Of a stretch of 44,854 bases of DNA, positions 16,420-24,430 are shown piece by piece (positions within the stretch are counted from its first letter, which is position 1; each line of letters opens with the position of its first letter). The translations under genes were made by a program, and so were the position numbers. The stretch comes from Betaproteobacteria bacterium (GTDB taxonomy: Bacteria; Pseudomonadota; Gammaproteobacteria; Burkholderiales; SG8-39). The stretch lies in NCBI GenBank assembly GCA_947466535.1, contig CANIEV010000009.1, forward strand, positions 1-44,854. Direction: 5' to 3'. The notes under the pieces are model-generated. The model saw only the letters and a program-made list of their open reading frames with translations. It did not search any database and was not told the DNA's origin.

Positions 16420-17880
16420 ATGAAACGACGCGATTTTCTTGCTGCGGGCGGTGGTAGTGCCGCGGCGCTTGGCCTCGGCCTGCCGGTCCTCGCCGCGCAA
16501 CCCGCGACGCCGGCATCAGGTGGACCGACGCTCGAGCGTCGGCTGGTGGACTACGCGCTTGGCGTGCGCTACGAGAACCTGCCGATCGATATCGTCGACT
16601 CGATCAAGCGCCTGCTGCTTGACACGCTCGGCTGCGCCTTCGGCGCGGTGGGAGCCGCACCGGCGAAGATCGCGGAAGCCACTTTTCGCAAGGCCTACGG
16701 TTCGCGCGGAACGGCAAGCATCTGCGGCGGCAGGCAGGGCATCGGCACCGAGGGTGCGGCTCTCGTCAACGGCGTGCTGACGCGCTATCTCGATTTCAAC
16801 GACATCTATGTCGGCTCAGAACCCCTGCACCCGAGCGAAATCATCCCGGCGGCGATCGCCTGCTGCGAGGAAGCGGGGCGCAGCGGCCGCGAACTGATCG
16901 AGACGCTGGTGGTCGGCTACGAAGGCGAGACCCGGATCAACGACGCGCTCACTTATCTCGATCGCGGCATGCACCCCCTGAGCGTCGCCGGTCTGGTGGC
17001 GCCGCTGGTGGCGGGAAAGGCCTGGCGCATGCCGTCGGACAAGATTGAGCACGCGATCGGAATCTCGGGCACGCGCGAATTCACGATGTTCGTTGTCAAC
17101 AGCGGCGAGATCAGCATGATGAAGGCGCTCGGTCATGCGTACATATGCATGGATGCGATCTTCTCCACCCGCATGGCGGCGGCAGGCTTCACCGGCCCGC
17201 AGAACGTGATCCAGTGGATCGCGACCAAGGTGGGTCCGCCAAAGGCGAAGGTGGAGATCGATTTTTCGCAGGAAAACTTTCGCCTGCCGAAAGTGGGACT
17301 CAAGCGCTTCCCGCTGCAGTTCGAGATGCAATCGGCGGTGGAGGCGGGCGTTGATCTGCACCGGGAACTCGCGGGCAAGGCCGGATCGATCCGCGAAGTG
17401 GTGATCGAGACCTATCCGAAGATCCGCGAACGCACCGCCGGGCCTGTGATGTACAAGCCCGGCACGCGCGAGACCGCGGACCACAGCCTGCCGGTGTGCA
17501 CCGCGATGGCCTTGCTAGACGGCGACGTCACCGGCGAGCAGTTCCGGCGCGAGCGCTGGCGCGGCGCGGACGTGCTTGCACTCGCGGGCAAGGTGACGGT
17601 GAGGAACAGCGAAATCCTGATGGCGAAATTCCCGAAGGGGCGCGGCTCGGTGCTGGAGGTGCATCTCGAGGACGGCCGCGTCCTGCGCCGCGAAGTCGAG
17701 ATTCCCGAAGGCGATGCCGAGCGGCCGATGTCGCGCCCCTCGCTCGAACACAAGTTCCGCCAGCTTGCCGAGCCGGTGCTCGGCCGCGCGGGAGCGACCC
17801 GGGTGATCGGCATGGTGGACCGGCTGGAGGAGGTCAAGGACGTGCGCAGCTTTGCATCCGCCCTGCGAGGGCGCGCATGA
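16420..17880 (+). CDS. MmgE/PrpD family protein with Tat signal
   Basis: This is a 486-residue protein of the 2-methylcitrate dehydratase/cis-aconitate decarboxylase fold. Family features include LVDYALGVRYENLP, KRLLLDTLGCAFGA, NGVLTRYLDFND, and HPSEIIPAAIAC. The N-terminus MKRRDFLAAGGGSAAALG is a twin-arginine signal (RRDFL plus a hydrophobic stretch and an AAQ cleavage site near residue 28), implying folded export, whereas typical PrpD enzymes are cytoplasmic. ATG 16420 sits 5 bases after GGAGG; a GTG two codons earlier is less likely. It overlaps the next gene by 4 bases. The substrate is unknown. Confidence 0.88.
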   Translation: MKRRDFLAAGGGSAAALGLGLPVLAAQPATPASGGPTLERRLVDYALGVRYENLPIDIVDSIKRLLLDTLGCAFGAVGAAPAKIAEATFRKAYGSRGTASICGGRQGIGTEGAALVNGVLTRYLDFNDIYVGSEPLHPSEIIPAAIACCEEAGRSGRELIETLVVGYEGETRINDALTYLDRGMHPLSVAGLVAPLVAGKAWRMPSDKIEHAIGISGTREFTMFVVNSGEISMMKALGHAYICMDAIFSTRMAAAGFTGPQNVIQWIATKVGPPKAKVEIDFSQENFRLPKVGLKRFPLQFEMQSAVEAGVDLHRELAGKAGSIREVVIETYPKIRERTAGPVMYKPGTRETADHSLPVCTAMALLDGDVTGEQFRRERWRGADVLALAGKVTVRNSEILMAKFPKGRGSVLEVHLEDGRVLRREVEIPEGDAERPMSRPSLEHKFRQLAEPVLGRAGATRVIGMVDRLEEVKDVRSFASALRGRA

Positions 17881-18827
17881 GGGATGGTGAAGCGATGCGT
17901 GAACGCGGCAGGAGCATTCCTGCTTTTATCGCAGGCGTGTTCGCGATCTGCCTGCTGCCGGGCCCACCCGTGCATGCCGAGCCTTCGGTGGTTGCCACGG
18001 GTGCGTACCCCGAAGGACTTCTGTGGCACGGCGGACGGATGCTGTTCGCCGAGATGGGCGCCGACCGAGTCAGCATCATCGGGAAAGACGGCGCGCGTCC
18101 CTTCTGGCGCGACGCGGGATGCGGGCCGACCTCGATCGTGCCCTTCGGCACTTCAGGCTACCTTGTCAACTGCCATCTCGGCGGCCACGTGGTCGAGGTC
18201 ACGGCCTCGGGCGTGACCGGACGGCGTTTTCGCACCGCTCCCGGGGGCGTGCGGATCCAGTGGCCGAATGCGTCGGCGGGCGACGGGCAGGGCGGGGTGT
18301 TCTTCTCCGATTCCGGTGTTTTCAGCCTCGATGCGCCCGCGACCGGCCGGGTCTATCACCTGAACGCGGGCGGCGAAATCACCGAAGTGGTCAAGGACCT
18401 GCGTTACGCCAACGGCGTTGCCTTCGACACTGCAAGCAGAATGTTGTATGTGTCCGAGCATCTCGCGCGTCGCATCCATGTCCTGCAACTCGATTCGTCG
18501 CAGCGGGTACTCAGTTCGCGGGTGTTCGCGGACTTCGCCCAACATGCGGCGATGCGTGCGTACTCCTATCCGCTCGCTGGGCCTGACGGTATCGCCCTTC
18601 GGCCGGGATTCCTTGCAGTCGCCGAATACGGGGAAGGCCGGGTGCACCTGTTAGACCGCGGCGGGCGACATCTGCGTACGCTCAAGGTCGCGATGCCCTT
18701 CGTCGATACGGTGGTCTGGGATGGCGAGGGGGCCTTTTTTGCCGGAGGCGCTTTCTCGAACACGCAGCCGCCGTACGACGGTCGCGTGGTCCGCTTCGTG
18801 CCCTCCGACTGGCAGCCGTCGCGCTGA
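17877..18827 (+). CDS. Exported SMP-30/gluconolactonase-like beta-propeller protein
   Basis: This protein of about 316 residues has a signal peptide (IPAFIAGVFAICLLPGPPVHA) and then repeated beta-propeller strands such as YPEGLLWHGGRMLFAEM, YANGVAFDTASRMLYVSEH and GPDGIALRPGFLAVAEYGEGRVH. SMP-30-like proteins are often lactonases or metal-dependent hydrolases. Its ATG overlaps the preceding stop (ATGA), so it is translationally coupled to the Tat-exported MmgE/PrpD protein and probably works with it outside the cytoplasm. ATG 17895 is an alternative start. The fold call is from strand patterns rather than a strong motif. Confidence 0.75.
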   Translation: MRDGEAMRERGRSIPAFIAGVFAICLLPGPPVHAEPSVVATGAYPEGLLWHGGRMLFAEMGADRVSIIGKDGARPFWRDAGCGPTSIVPFGTSGYLVNCHLGGHVVEVTASGVTGRRFRTAPGGVRIQWPNASAGDGQGGVFFSDSGVFSLDAPATGRVYHLNAGGEITEVVKDLRYANGVAFDTASRMLYVSEHLARRIHVLQLDSSQRVLSSRVFADFAQHAAMRAYSYPLAGPDGIALRPGFLAVAEYGEGRVHLLDRGGRHLRTLKVAMPFVDTVVWDGEGAFFAGGAFSNTQPPYDGRVVRFVPSDWQPSR

Positions 18828-18853
18828 GCGTGCGAAGCGGTGGGTCGGGCCTG

Positions 18854-18871
18854 CACCGGGCAAGCCCGGTG
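18854..18871. terminator. Hairpin after the beta-propeller gene
   Basis: CACCGGGC and GCCCGGTG form a perfect 8-base stem around AA, 27 bases after the stop codon and before the next start. Only CCTTT follows, so it may end or attenuate the upstream transcript. Confidence 0.5.
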
Positions 18872-18877
18872 GGCCTT

Positions 18878-18883
18878 TACAAT
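18878..18883 (+). promoter_or_regulatory. -10-like hexamer close to a start codon
   Basis: TACAAT ends 6 bases before ATG 18890, again placing the likely start point at the start codon. No Shine-Dalgarno is visible. The hairpin at 18854-18871 occupies the -35 area. Confidence 0.35.
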
Positions 18884-18889
18884 GGCGCG

Positions 18890-19783
18890 ATGAATCCGTC
18901 CCGCGCCATTCGCTTCGAACGACTGCTTCATGTCCTGATCTGCGGTTTGCTGGCCGGTCTTGCGCTCGTAGTGCATCCGGCCGCGTTCGCCGCCGAAGCC
19001 GTGCAGGAGAACTCGGCGGGGGTGCTCGAGTACGAAACGCAGTCGGCCTACTCGCGGATTCGCATCCGCAAGCGCGGCGATGTTCGCACCCTGATTTTCG
19101 TGCGCGATAACGGCTACGAGGCCTGGGAGAGCCGCGTCGACCTCGGCCGGCCTCAGGTGCTGCAGTTCGACTACCTGAAGTTTCTTGCCACGAGTTTCCT
19201 GTTCGTGCCGCAGCCGAAGGCGGTGCTGATCGTTGGTCTGGGCGGCGGCGGAATGGTTCACTTCCTGCGGCACGTCGATCCGAAACTGCAGATCGACGTG
19301 GTGGAGATCGACCCGGTCGTGGTTCGGCTCGCAGAGCAGTATTTCAACGTCCGCACCGGCAATTCGACGAACATCATCACCGGCGACGGCTTGAAGTACC
19401 TCGCCGAGACCGCACGCAAATACGACGTCATCTATCTCGACGCGTTTCTCAAGCCGTCGTCTGATACGGACGGCACCGGCGCGCCGCTGAGCCTGCGAAC
19501 GCAGCAGTTCTACACGGCGATGCAGACCCGGCTCGCCCCGGGTGGCGTGGTGGCTTTCAATCTGAATCACCACACCGGGCTGGATGAGGACATGCGAAAT
19601 ATCGCGGCGGCGTTCCCGCAGGCGTACGCATTTCGACTTGCTGACGAGGCGGTGGTTCTCGGGGCGACCGATCCGCGGCGGGTTGCGGGTGCCGAGCTCG
19701 AACGACGGGGCGCTGAATTGAATGCGCGCCTGAAACCGTCTTCGATGAGCTTTCGCGACATGGCGCAGCGGCTGCGCCCCTAG
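18890..19783 (+). CDS. Exported or anchored spermidine-synthase-fold methyltransferase-like protein
   Basis: This 297-residue protein starts with a signal peptide or anchor (LLHVLICGLLAGLALVVHPAAFAAE) and continues as a spermidine-synthase-like Rossmann domain: AVLIVGLGGGGMVHFL (nucleotide loop), DVVEIDP (acidic ribose binder) and YDVIYLDAF. Cytoplasmic SpeE enzymes lack a signal sequence, so the location is unusual. The polyamine-synthase residues cannot be confirmed by eye, and the protein may be a methyltransferase relative or an inactive binding protein. ATG 18890 has a -10-like hexamer just upstream and no ribosome-binding site. Confidence 0.8.
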   Translation: MNPSRAIRFERLLHVLICGLLAGLALVVHPAAFAAEAVQENSAGVLEYETQSAYSRIRIRKRGDVRTLIFVRDNGYEAWESRVDLGRPQVLQFDYLKFLATSFLFVPQPKAVLIVGLGGGGMVHFLRHVDPKLQIDVVEIDPVVVRLAEQYFNVRTGNSTNIITGDGLKYLAETARKYDVIYLDAFLKPSSDTDGTGAPLSLRTQQFYTAMQTRLAPGGVVAFNLNHHTGLDEDMRNIAAAFPQAYAFRLADEAVVLGATDPRRVAGAELERRGAELNARLKPSSMSFRDMAQRLRP

Positions 19784-20190
19784 ATCGGGCGCTTTTGTCG
19801 GCAGGCGCCCGGCCTGCGGCGAATGACGGGGTCGGATGTTCGCAGACGCGGCCGCTGACTTCCGTGCCCGGCGAAATTGTTGAACATTTTTTAAAAATCT
19901 CTTTAGTAGACGCGGCAAAGCGGTCTATTTTGGAAATATTCTGGAACATTCAGAAATACGGAAGCGGTGTTCTCGCAGCCTCCGCGGGACGTGGCCGTAT
20001 GTGCTACTGTGGCCCGGGTCACAGGCATCCGAATTGCTTTGCCGGAAGCGTCGTGATCGACCTGATGGAGAATCGAGCCGTGGAATTCCTGTTCGGCAAG
20101 TCCTGGGGCAATCAAGCGCGAGGTGGAAGCGGCGCCTCTTGGTGTGAGCTGGGGCGATGCAAAACCGGTGCGGTGTCCGGGAAGCGGGGC
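19784..20190. other. 407-bp intergenic region without a convincing gene
   Basis: It holds a short GCAGGC/GCCTGC hairpin near 19801-19817, then an AT-rich patch (about 19875-19970) that carries a weak copy of the second repeat family. The reading frame of the downstream Bug gene stays open through it to 19795, but the translation is Cys-rich and lacks family similarity before 20191, so I treat it as non-coding. Confidence 0.6.
19874..19931 (+). repeat. Weak copy of intergenic repeat family 2
   Basis: TGAACATT and AAAGCGGTC occur with the same spacing as in the copy at 22735-22812. By my count about 32 of 49 bases match without gaps, so the relationship is only suggestive. The sequence is unusually AT-rich for this window. 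Confidence 0.4.
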
Positions 20191-21174
20191 ATGCTGAGGT
20201 TGGCGATTCTAGGGGTGGCGCTGGCTCTCGCGGTTGGAACTCTTGCAAGTCTCCCGGCGTATGCGCAGCCGGCCGGTGCTCAGCGTCCGTCGCGCATCAT
20301 CGTTCCGTTTGCGCCCGGGGCCGCGGTCGATGTGGTCGCGCGCATTCTCGCCAACGCACTCTCCGTGCAGTCGGGCGCTCCGGTGATCGTCGAGAACCGC
20401 CCGGGAGGAAGCGGCTACATCGCGGCGGAGCTCGTCGCGCGCTCCGAACCCGACGGGTTGACGCAGTTGTTCACAGTGGACGACACGTTCACCGTGGTGC
20501 CCCATCTGTCGAAGAATGTCTCGTTCGATCCGAACAAGGAACTCACGCCGGTCAATCTCGTGGCGAAGATTCCGATGGTCATGGTGGTCGCGCCCGCGGT
20601 GCCGGTCGATTCGCTGCCTTCACTGATTGCGTATGCGCGAAGCAACCCCGGCAAGCTCAGCTTCAGTTCATCGGGGTCGGGCAGTCAGATCCATCTCGCG
20701 ATGAGCATGATCAAGGCGCAGTCGAAGATCGACATCGTGCATGTGCCGTACAAGGGCGTGGCGCCCGCTGTCACCGCGGCGGCGGCGGGCGAAGTGCAGG
20801 TGACGATCTCGGGCTACGGCACCATGCGCAGCCTGATCGATGCCGGCCGCCTTCGGGCGATCGCGATCGCATCGCCCGAGCGGATCGCCGCGCTCCCCGG
20901 GATCGCGACCACCGGCGAATCCGGATACCCGCAGGCCGATGCGACCTCCTGGCTCGGATTGGCGGTGACGTCCAGAACACCTGCCGAGACCGTCGCCCGG
21001 ATCAACGAATCGGTGTCGAAGGTGCTCGGCACGCCCGAGATGCGAAAGCAGCTTGTGGACACCCGCGCGCTGGTCATCACCAACATCGGCCCCGCGGCGT
21101 TCGCCGAGGAGATCGCACGCAAGTTCCGGCAGGCCGCCGAAGCGGTGCGGATTTCCGGTGCGAAGGAGGATTAG
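20191..21174 (+). CDS. Bug-type binding protein upstream of UbiD
   Basis: This is a 327-residue receptor with signal peptide MLRLAILGVALALAVGTLAS and processing near YAQ, followed by RPSRIIVPFAPGAAVDVVARIL and VENRPGGSGYIAAELV. ATG 20191 has only a weak GGGG upstream; GTG 20173 is the nearest alternative. The gene ends 147 bases before the UbiD-type decarboxylase on the same strand, which suggests that the ligand is the aromatic or unsaturated acid that UbiD decarboxylates. Its last codons contain a strong AAGGAGG that is placed for the small frame at 21179. Confidence 0.9.
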   Translation: MLRLAILGVALALAVGTLASLPAYAQPAGAQRPSRIIVPFAPGAAVDVVARILANALSVQSGAPVIVENRPGGSGYIAAELVARSEPDGLTQLFTVDDTFTVVPHLSKNVSFDPNKELTPVNLVAKIPMVMVVAPAVPVDSLPSLIAYARSNPGKLSFSSSGSGSQIHLAMSMIKAQSKIDIVHVPYKGVAPAVTAAAAGEVQVTISGYGTMRSLIDAGRLRAIAIASPERIAALPGIATTGESGYPQADATSWLGLAVTSRTPAETVARINESVSKVLGTPEMRKQLVDTRALVITNIGPAAFAEEIARKFRQAAEAVRISGAKED

Positions 21175-21175
21175 C

Positions 21176-21211
21176 CGCATGATGAGCCGGCGCATGATGA
21201 GCCGGCGCATG
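21176..21211 (+). repeat. 15-bp tandem direct repeat
   Basis: CGCATGATGAGCCGG occurs twice head to tail (21176-21190 and 21191-21205), followed by a six-base start of a third copy. It lies at the beginning of the small reading frame at 21179. Confidence 0.85.
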
Positions 21212-21286
21212 TTTCGCCCGGCAGGATTCAACCCGATCATTTCGACTCGCGAACGATGCATGCCTGCGCGTCGGAACTGTCCGTAG
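21179..21286 (+). CDS. Possible 35-residue small protein
   Basis: The short frame begins MMSRRMMSRRMFRPAGF and is basic. An AAGGAGGA sequence (21163-21170) lies 8 bases before its ATG, better placed than for most genes here and located in the last codons of the Bug gene. The first ten residues are a perfect duplication caused by the tandem repeat. It lies between the Bug and UbiD genes and could be a coupled small protein, a leader peptide, or chance. I recognise no homologue. Confidence 0.3.
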   Translation: MMSRRMMSRRMFRPAGFNPIISTRERCMPARRNCP

Positions 21287-21321
21287 CAAAGCCCTGAGAA
21301 TACTTTCAAAAGGAAGCTGCA

Positions 21322-22701
21322 ATGCCATTCGACAATCTCTCCGATTTCCTCAAGTGCCTCGAGAAGGAAGGAGAACTTCACCGCGTGTCCGTCGAGGTCG
21401 ATCCGAAGCACGAACTCGGCGCGATTTGCCGCAAGCTGAACGTGACCAAGGGGCCGGCGGTCCTGTTCGAAAAGGTGAAGGGGTCGAAGATTCCGGTGAT
21501 CGGCCAGTTGCTTGCGACCAACCGCCGGATTGCGCTCGCGCTTGAGTGCGAGGAGGAGAAGCTGTTCGAGGATTCGCTCAAGCGCTCGGCGAAAACGATT
21601 CCGCCGCGCCTGGTGAAGAACGCGCCCTGCCAGGAAGTGGTCAAGACCGGCAAGTCGGTCGATCTCAACGAACTGCCGATCGTGACCAACAACCCCGATG
21701 ACGGCGGTCGCTACATCACCGCCGGTCATGTGATCGTGAAGGACAAGGAACTCGGCTACAACCTCGCGATCTACCGGATGATGTACCGCTCGAAGAACGA
21801 GGTGTACCTGCGCTTCATCCCGAGCCACCACGGCTGGGCCTTCCTCAAGAAGGCCGAGGAACGGGGCGCGAAGGCGCTGCCGGTGGCGGTGGCGATCGGC
21901 GTCGATCCGTCGATCTATATCGCCAGCCAGTTCGAGCCCAAGATCGGCGCCAATGAAATGGACATCGCCGGCGGACTGCGCAACAAGGCAATCGACGTGG
22001 TCTCGTGCAAGACCATCGACTGCGAAGTCCCCGCGCATGCCGAGATCATCCTCGAGTGCGAGATGAAGCTGCCGCCCTCGCGCGGGACCGAGGGGCCGTT
22101 CGGCGAGTTCTGCGGCTACACCACCGACCAGGTGGAGAATGAAAGCTCAATGACGGTGAAGGCCATCACCCACAAAAAAAACCCGATCTACCACAACATC
22201 TGGCTTGGCAAGCCGCCGCACGAGCACCTGTACATCAATGCGATCTCCTACGGCGTGCAGGCCTACTACGACCTCAAGGTGCGTTATCCCGCGGTCAAGG
22301 CCGCCTACGCGCCGCCGGCGGGCGTGTCGATCAAGCTGGTGATCCAGATCAATTCGAAGATGAACACCCCCGGCATGGTCAAGAACCTGCTCGCCGCCAC
22401 GATGTGGACGCGCGGGGCGATGTGGAAGGAAGTGATCGTGGTCGATGACGACATCGACATCACCAACAACGAGGAAGTTGACTGGGCGGTGGTCACCCGG
22501 GTGCAGCCGGCGCGGGATATCTTCATTCTCCCCGGCGGTCAGGGATCGCGGCTCGATCCGTCCTCGGACGAATTCGGTGTCACCGACAAGCTGTTCATCG
22601 ACGCGACGCGCAAGCGCGGCTTCCGCGGCAAGGTCGCCGAACCCAACCGCGCGATGATGGACAAGATCGAATCGCGCTGGGCGAAGTACGGGTTCAAGTA
22701 A
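21322..22701 (+). CDS. UbiD-family prenyl-FMN-dependent decarboxylase
   Basis: This 459-residue enzyme has the family pattern: R152 in NLAIYRMM (prFMN contact), E257 and E262 in EGPFGEF (the Glu pair of the E-R-E site) and a closing GFRGKV block. UbiD enzymes reversibly decarboxylate aromatic or alpha,beta-unsaturated acids using a prenylated flavin made by UbiX. No UbiX gene is in the window, so cofactor must come from elsewhere. ATG 21322 has AAAGGAAG upstream. The length is close to that of vanillate/4-hydroxybenzoate-type members, but the substrate is not predictable. Confidence 0.93.
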   Translation: MPFDNLSDFLKCLEKEGELHRVSVEVDPKHELGAICRKLNVTKGPAVLFEKVKGSKIPVIGQLLATNRRIALALECEEEKLFEDSLKRSAKTIPPRLVKNAPCQEVVKTGKSVDLNELPIVTNNPDDGGRYITAGHVIVKDKELGYNLAIYRMMYRSKNEVYLRFIPSHHGWAFLKKAEERGAKALPVAVAIGVDPSIYIASQFEPKIGANEMDIAGGLRNKAIDVVSCKTIDCEVPAHAEIILECEMKLPPSRGTEGPFGEFCGYTTDQVENESSMTVKAITHKKNPIYHNIWLGKPPHEHLYINAISYGVQAYYDLKVRYPAVKAAYAPPAGVSIKLVIQINSKMNTPGMVKNLLAATMWTRGAMWKEVIVVDDDIDITNNEEVDWAVVTRVQPARDIFILPGGQGSRLDPSSDEFGVTDKLFIDATRKRGFRGKVAEPNRAMMDKIESRWAKYGFK

Positions 22702-22714
22702 GTTGTACCGGGTC

Positions 22715-22733
22715 CGCCGCCGTCATGGCGGCG
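22715..22733 (+). terminator. Hairpin terminator after the UbiD-family gene
   Basis: CGCCGCC and GGCGGCG make a 7-base perfect stem around GTCAT, 14 bases after the stop, followed by AAAATCC. It directly abuts repeat family 2. Confidence 0.55.
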
Positions 22734-22734
22734 A

Positions 22735-22812
22735 AAATCCTGAACATTTATTTTAAAACCCCAGTACCGGCGCCTGAAAGCGGTCGATTGACGTACACAA
22801 TTGGTTCATCAC
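22735..22812 (+). repeat. Copy of intergenic repeat family 2
   Basis: It aligns without gaps to 34923-35000, with 57 of 78 identical positions by my count, including an identical 14-base start AAATCCTGAACATT. Both copies lie between convergent genes. No open reading frame or known element is recognisable in it. Confidence 0.65.
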
Positions 22813-22836
22813 TGCCCGGCGCCGGGCGGTGATGAA
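22805..22836. terminator. Long bidirectional hairpin
   Basis: TTCATCAC / GTGATGAA and GCCCGGC / GCCGGGC form one nearly perfect 32-base palindrome, with a single T-G mismatch. It ends one base before the stop codon of the leftward flavoprotein gene, so it probably terminates that transcript and backs up termination after UbiD. Confidence 0.6.
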
Positions 22837-24414
22837 CTATGCCTGGGTCGCGGCCGCGTTGCGCCCTGCAACGAGTCCGGAGGCGAACGCCCATCCCAGG
22901 CCGTGCCCGTGGCCGGTGATCGAGAATCCGCCCTGGCCGACGCCGCCCGCGGCATACAGGCCGGGGATGACCGATCCACCTTCGGTGAGCACTTCCAGCC
23001 GGTCGCTCACCGCCAGTCCCACCGGCGTCACCAGCACCCAGGATTTCACCGGGCCGAGTGCGTAGTACGGGCCCTCGGTGAGCGACTTCGACGCATCGGT
23101 GCGTCGCTCATTGGAGTCGGCGATATTCGCCTTCAGCGTGGCGGCATCGAAGCCCACGCTCGCGGCGAGTTCGTCGAGGGTGGCGCCGGTTTGGAACAGA
23201 TCGGGCCGGGTGCGGCGGTAGTCGTCCATGAAGGCATACGCGACGCCGGGCGCGGTCGATACGAAATGCGGCCAGGCTGAGAACTTGCGTCGCAGCTTTT
23301 CATCGAACACCAGATAGCCAACCTTGTCCGGCTGGCGCGCGAGTTGCACGCTCGGTGCGCGCGAGTCCGCATCGGCGGCGGTCGTGCTGCGGCCGTGGCT
23401 GCCGACATCGTTGAAGTTGGGCCCGCCGAGTTCGTCGGCAAAGCGCGCGCCGTGCTTGTTCACCAATAGCGCGCCGTTTTCGAACAGCCCGCGGTCCGGG
23501 CCTAGGGTAGCGGTGAGGTAGCTCAGCACGAAGGGGCGCAGCAGCGCGGCAGGCAGGTATTTGAGCGCAAGTTTCATCGTGCCGGCGACGAGACGGTTCG
23601 GTGGGACCGACTGGATCCAGGTCCTGCGCGCAGGCGGAATGAAGCGGATCTGCGCCAGGCCCGCGGCACCGAAGTCGCGCCGCGCAAGGATCTTCGCGCC
23701 GATCGCCGCTGCCATCGTGTGGCCGTCGCCCGCGCAGACCGGGTTGATCGGTTCCACATGTTCCAGTCCGTCGGCGGCATAGGTCCTGAGCAGGTCGGCA
23801 TTGCCCGCCACGTCGCCCGAGGCGAGTACCACCGCGCGCGATGCCTCGATGCGAAGCGTTCCACCGTCGGGTGCCATTGCCTCGACGCCGGTGATGCGTC
23901 CTCCGGTTGCGATCAGCGCCTTCGCGGGCGTTGCGGCATGGATGTCCACGCCGAGTTCGATGCACCGGCGCTCGAGGTGGTGAATATAGGAGCGCGAGCC
24001 GGGGATGATCTGGTGCAGTCGCGATGCGCGATGTGGCGGCTGCGGCATCGGGTCGGTGAACACCACGCCCATCTCGCGCAGCAGGCGGATCGACTCGGCG
24101 GAGTTCTCGGTGAAGAGCTTTCGGAGCCCGGCGTTGTCCTCGATGCCGAATTTCCGTGCCACCGCGGCGAGGTCTTCTGCATGCGCGGCCGGCGTGTCCT
24201 GGATGCCTTCGCGCTTTTGCAGGTCCGAGCCCGCCGCCATGATCGAACCCACCGAGAGCGCGGTGGTGCCGCCGACGCGAACGTCCTTCTCCAGCAGGAT
24301 CACCCGTGCACCGGTTTTCGCCGCCTCGCACGCCGCCATCATTCCGGATCCGCCGCCGCCGATGACGACGACGTCGGCCTTTAGGTTCCGTGCGCTTGCT
24401 GGTGTGTCGCCCAT
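22837..24414 (-). CDS. FAD-binding fumarate-reductase/ketosteroid-dehydrogenase-type oxidoreductase
   Basis: This 525-residue flavoprotein has a dinucleotide-binding start VVVIGGGGSGMMAACEAA with a following Glu-Lys (LLEKD), RVGGTTALSVG, and a C-terminal GLYAAGGVGQGGFSITGHGHGLGWAFASG typical of the FAD_binding_2 family, shown here in two overlapping parts. Members reduce or desaturate C=C bonds next to a carbonyl. ATG 24414 has GGGAGGAAAAA upstream; a longer frame to 24540 is rejected. It follows the Cys-rich small protein by 16 bases and is probably co-transcribed. The substrate is unknown. Confidence 0.9.
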   Translation of the reverse strand: MGDTPASARNLKADVVVIGGGGSGMMAACEAAKTGARVILLEKDVRVGGTTALSVGSIMAAGSDLQKREGIQDTPAAHAEDLAAVARKFGIEDNAGLRKLFTENSAESIRLLREMGVVFTDPMPQPPHRASRLHQIIPGSRSYIHHLERRCIELGVDIHAATPAKALIATGGRITGVEAMAPDGGTLRIEASRAVVLASGDVAGNADLLRTYAADGLEHVEPINPVCAGDGHTMAAAIGAKILARRDFGAAGLAQIRFIPPARRTWIQSVPPNRLVAGTMKLALKYLPAALLRPFVLSYLTATLGPDRGLFENGALLVNKHGARFADELGGPNFNDVGSHGRSTTAADADSRAPSVQLARQPDKVGYLVFDEKLRRKFSAWPHFVSTAPGVAYAFMDDYRRTRPDLFQTGATLDELAASVGFDAATLKANIADSNERRTDASKSLTEGPYYALGPVKSWVLVTPVGLAVSDRLEVLTEGGSVIPGLYAAGGVGQGGFSITGHGHGLGWAFASGLVAGRNAAATQA

Positions 24415-24430
24415 GATTTTTCCTCCCGGG

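Noticed and set aside
19999-20030. Possible sigma-54 promoter (TGGCCCGGGTCACAGG)
   Set aside because: The spacing and the missing GC element 10 bases further on do not fit the GG-N10-GC rule.
19795-20190. N-terminal extension of the Bug gene
   Set aside because: The extension is Cys- and Gly-rich, lacks family similarity and places the signal peptide in mid-protein.
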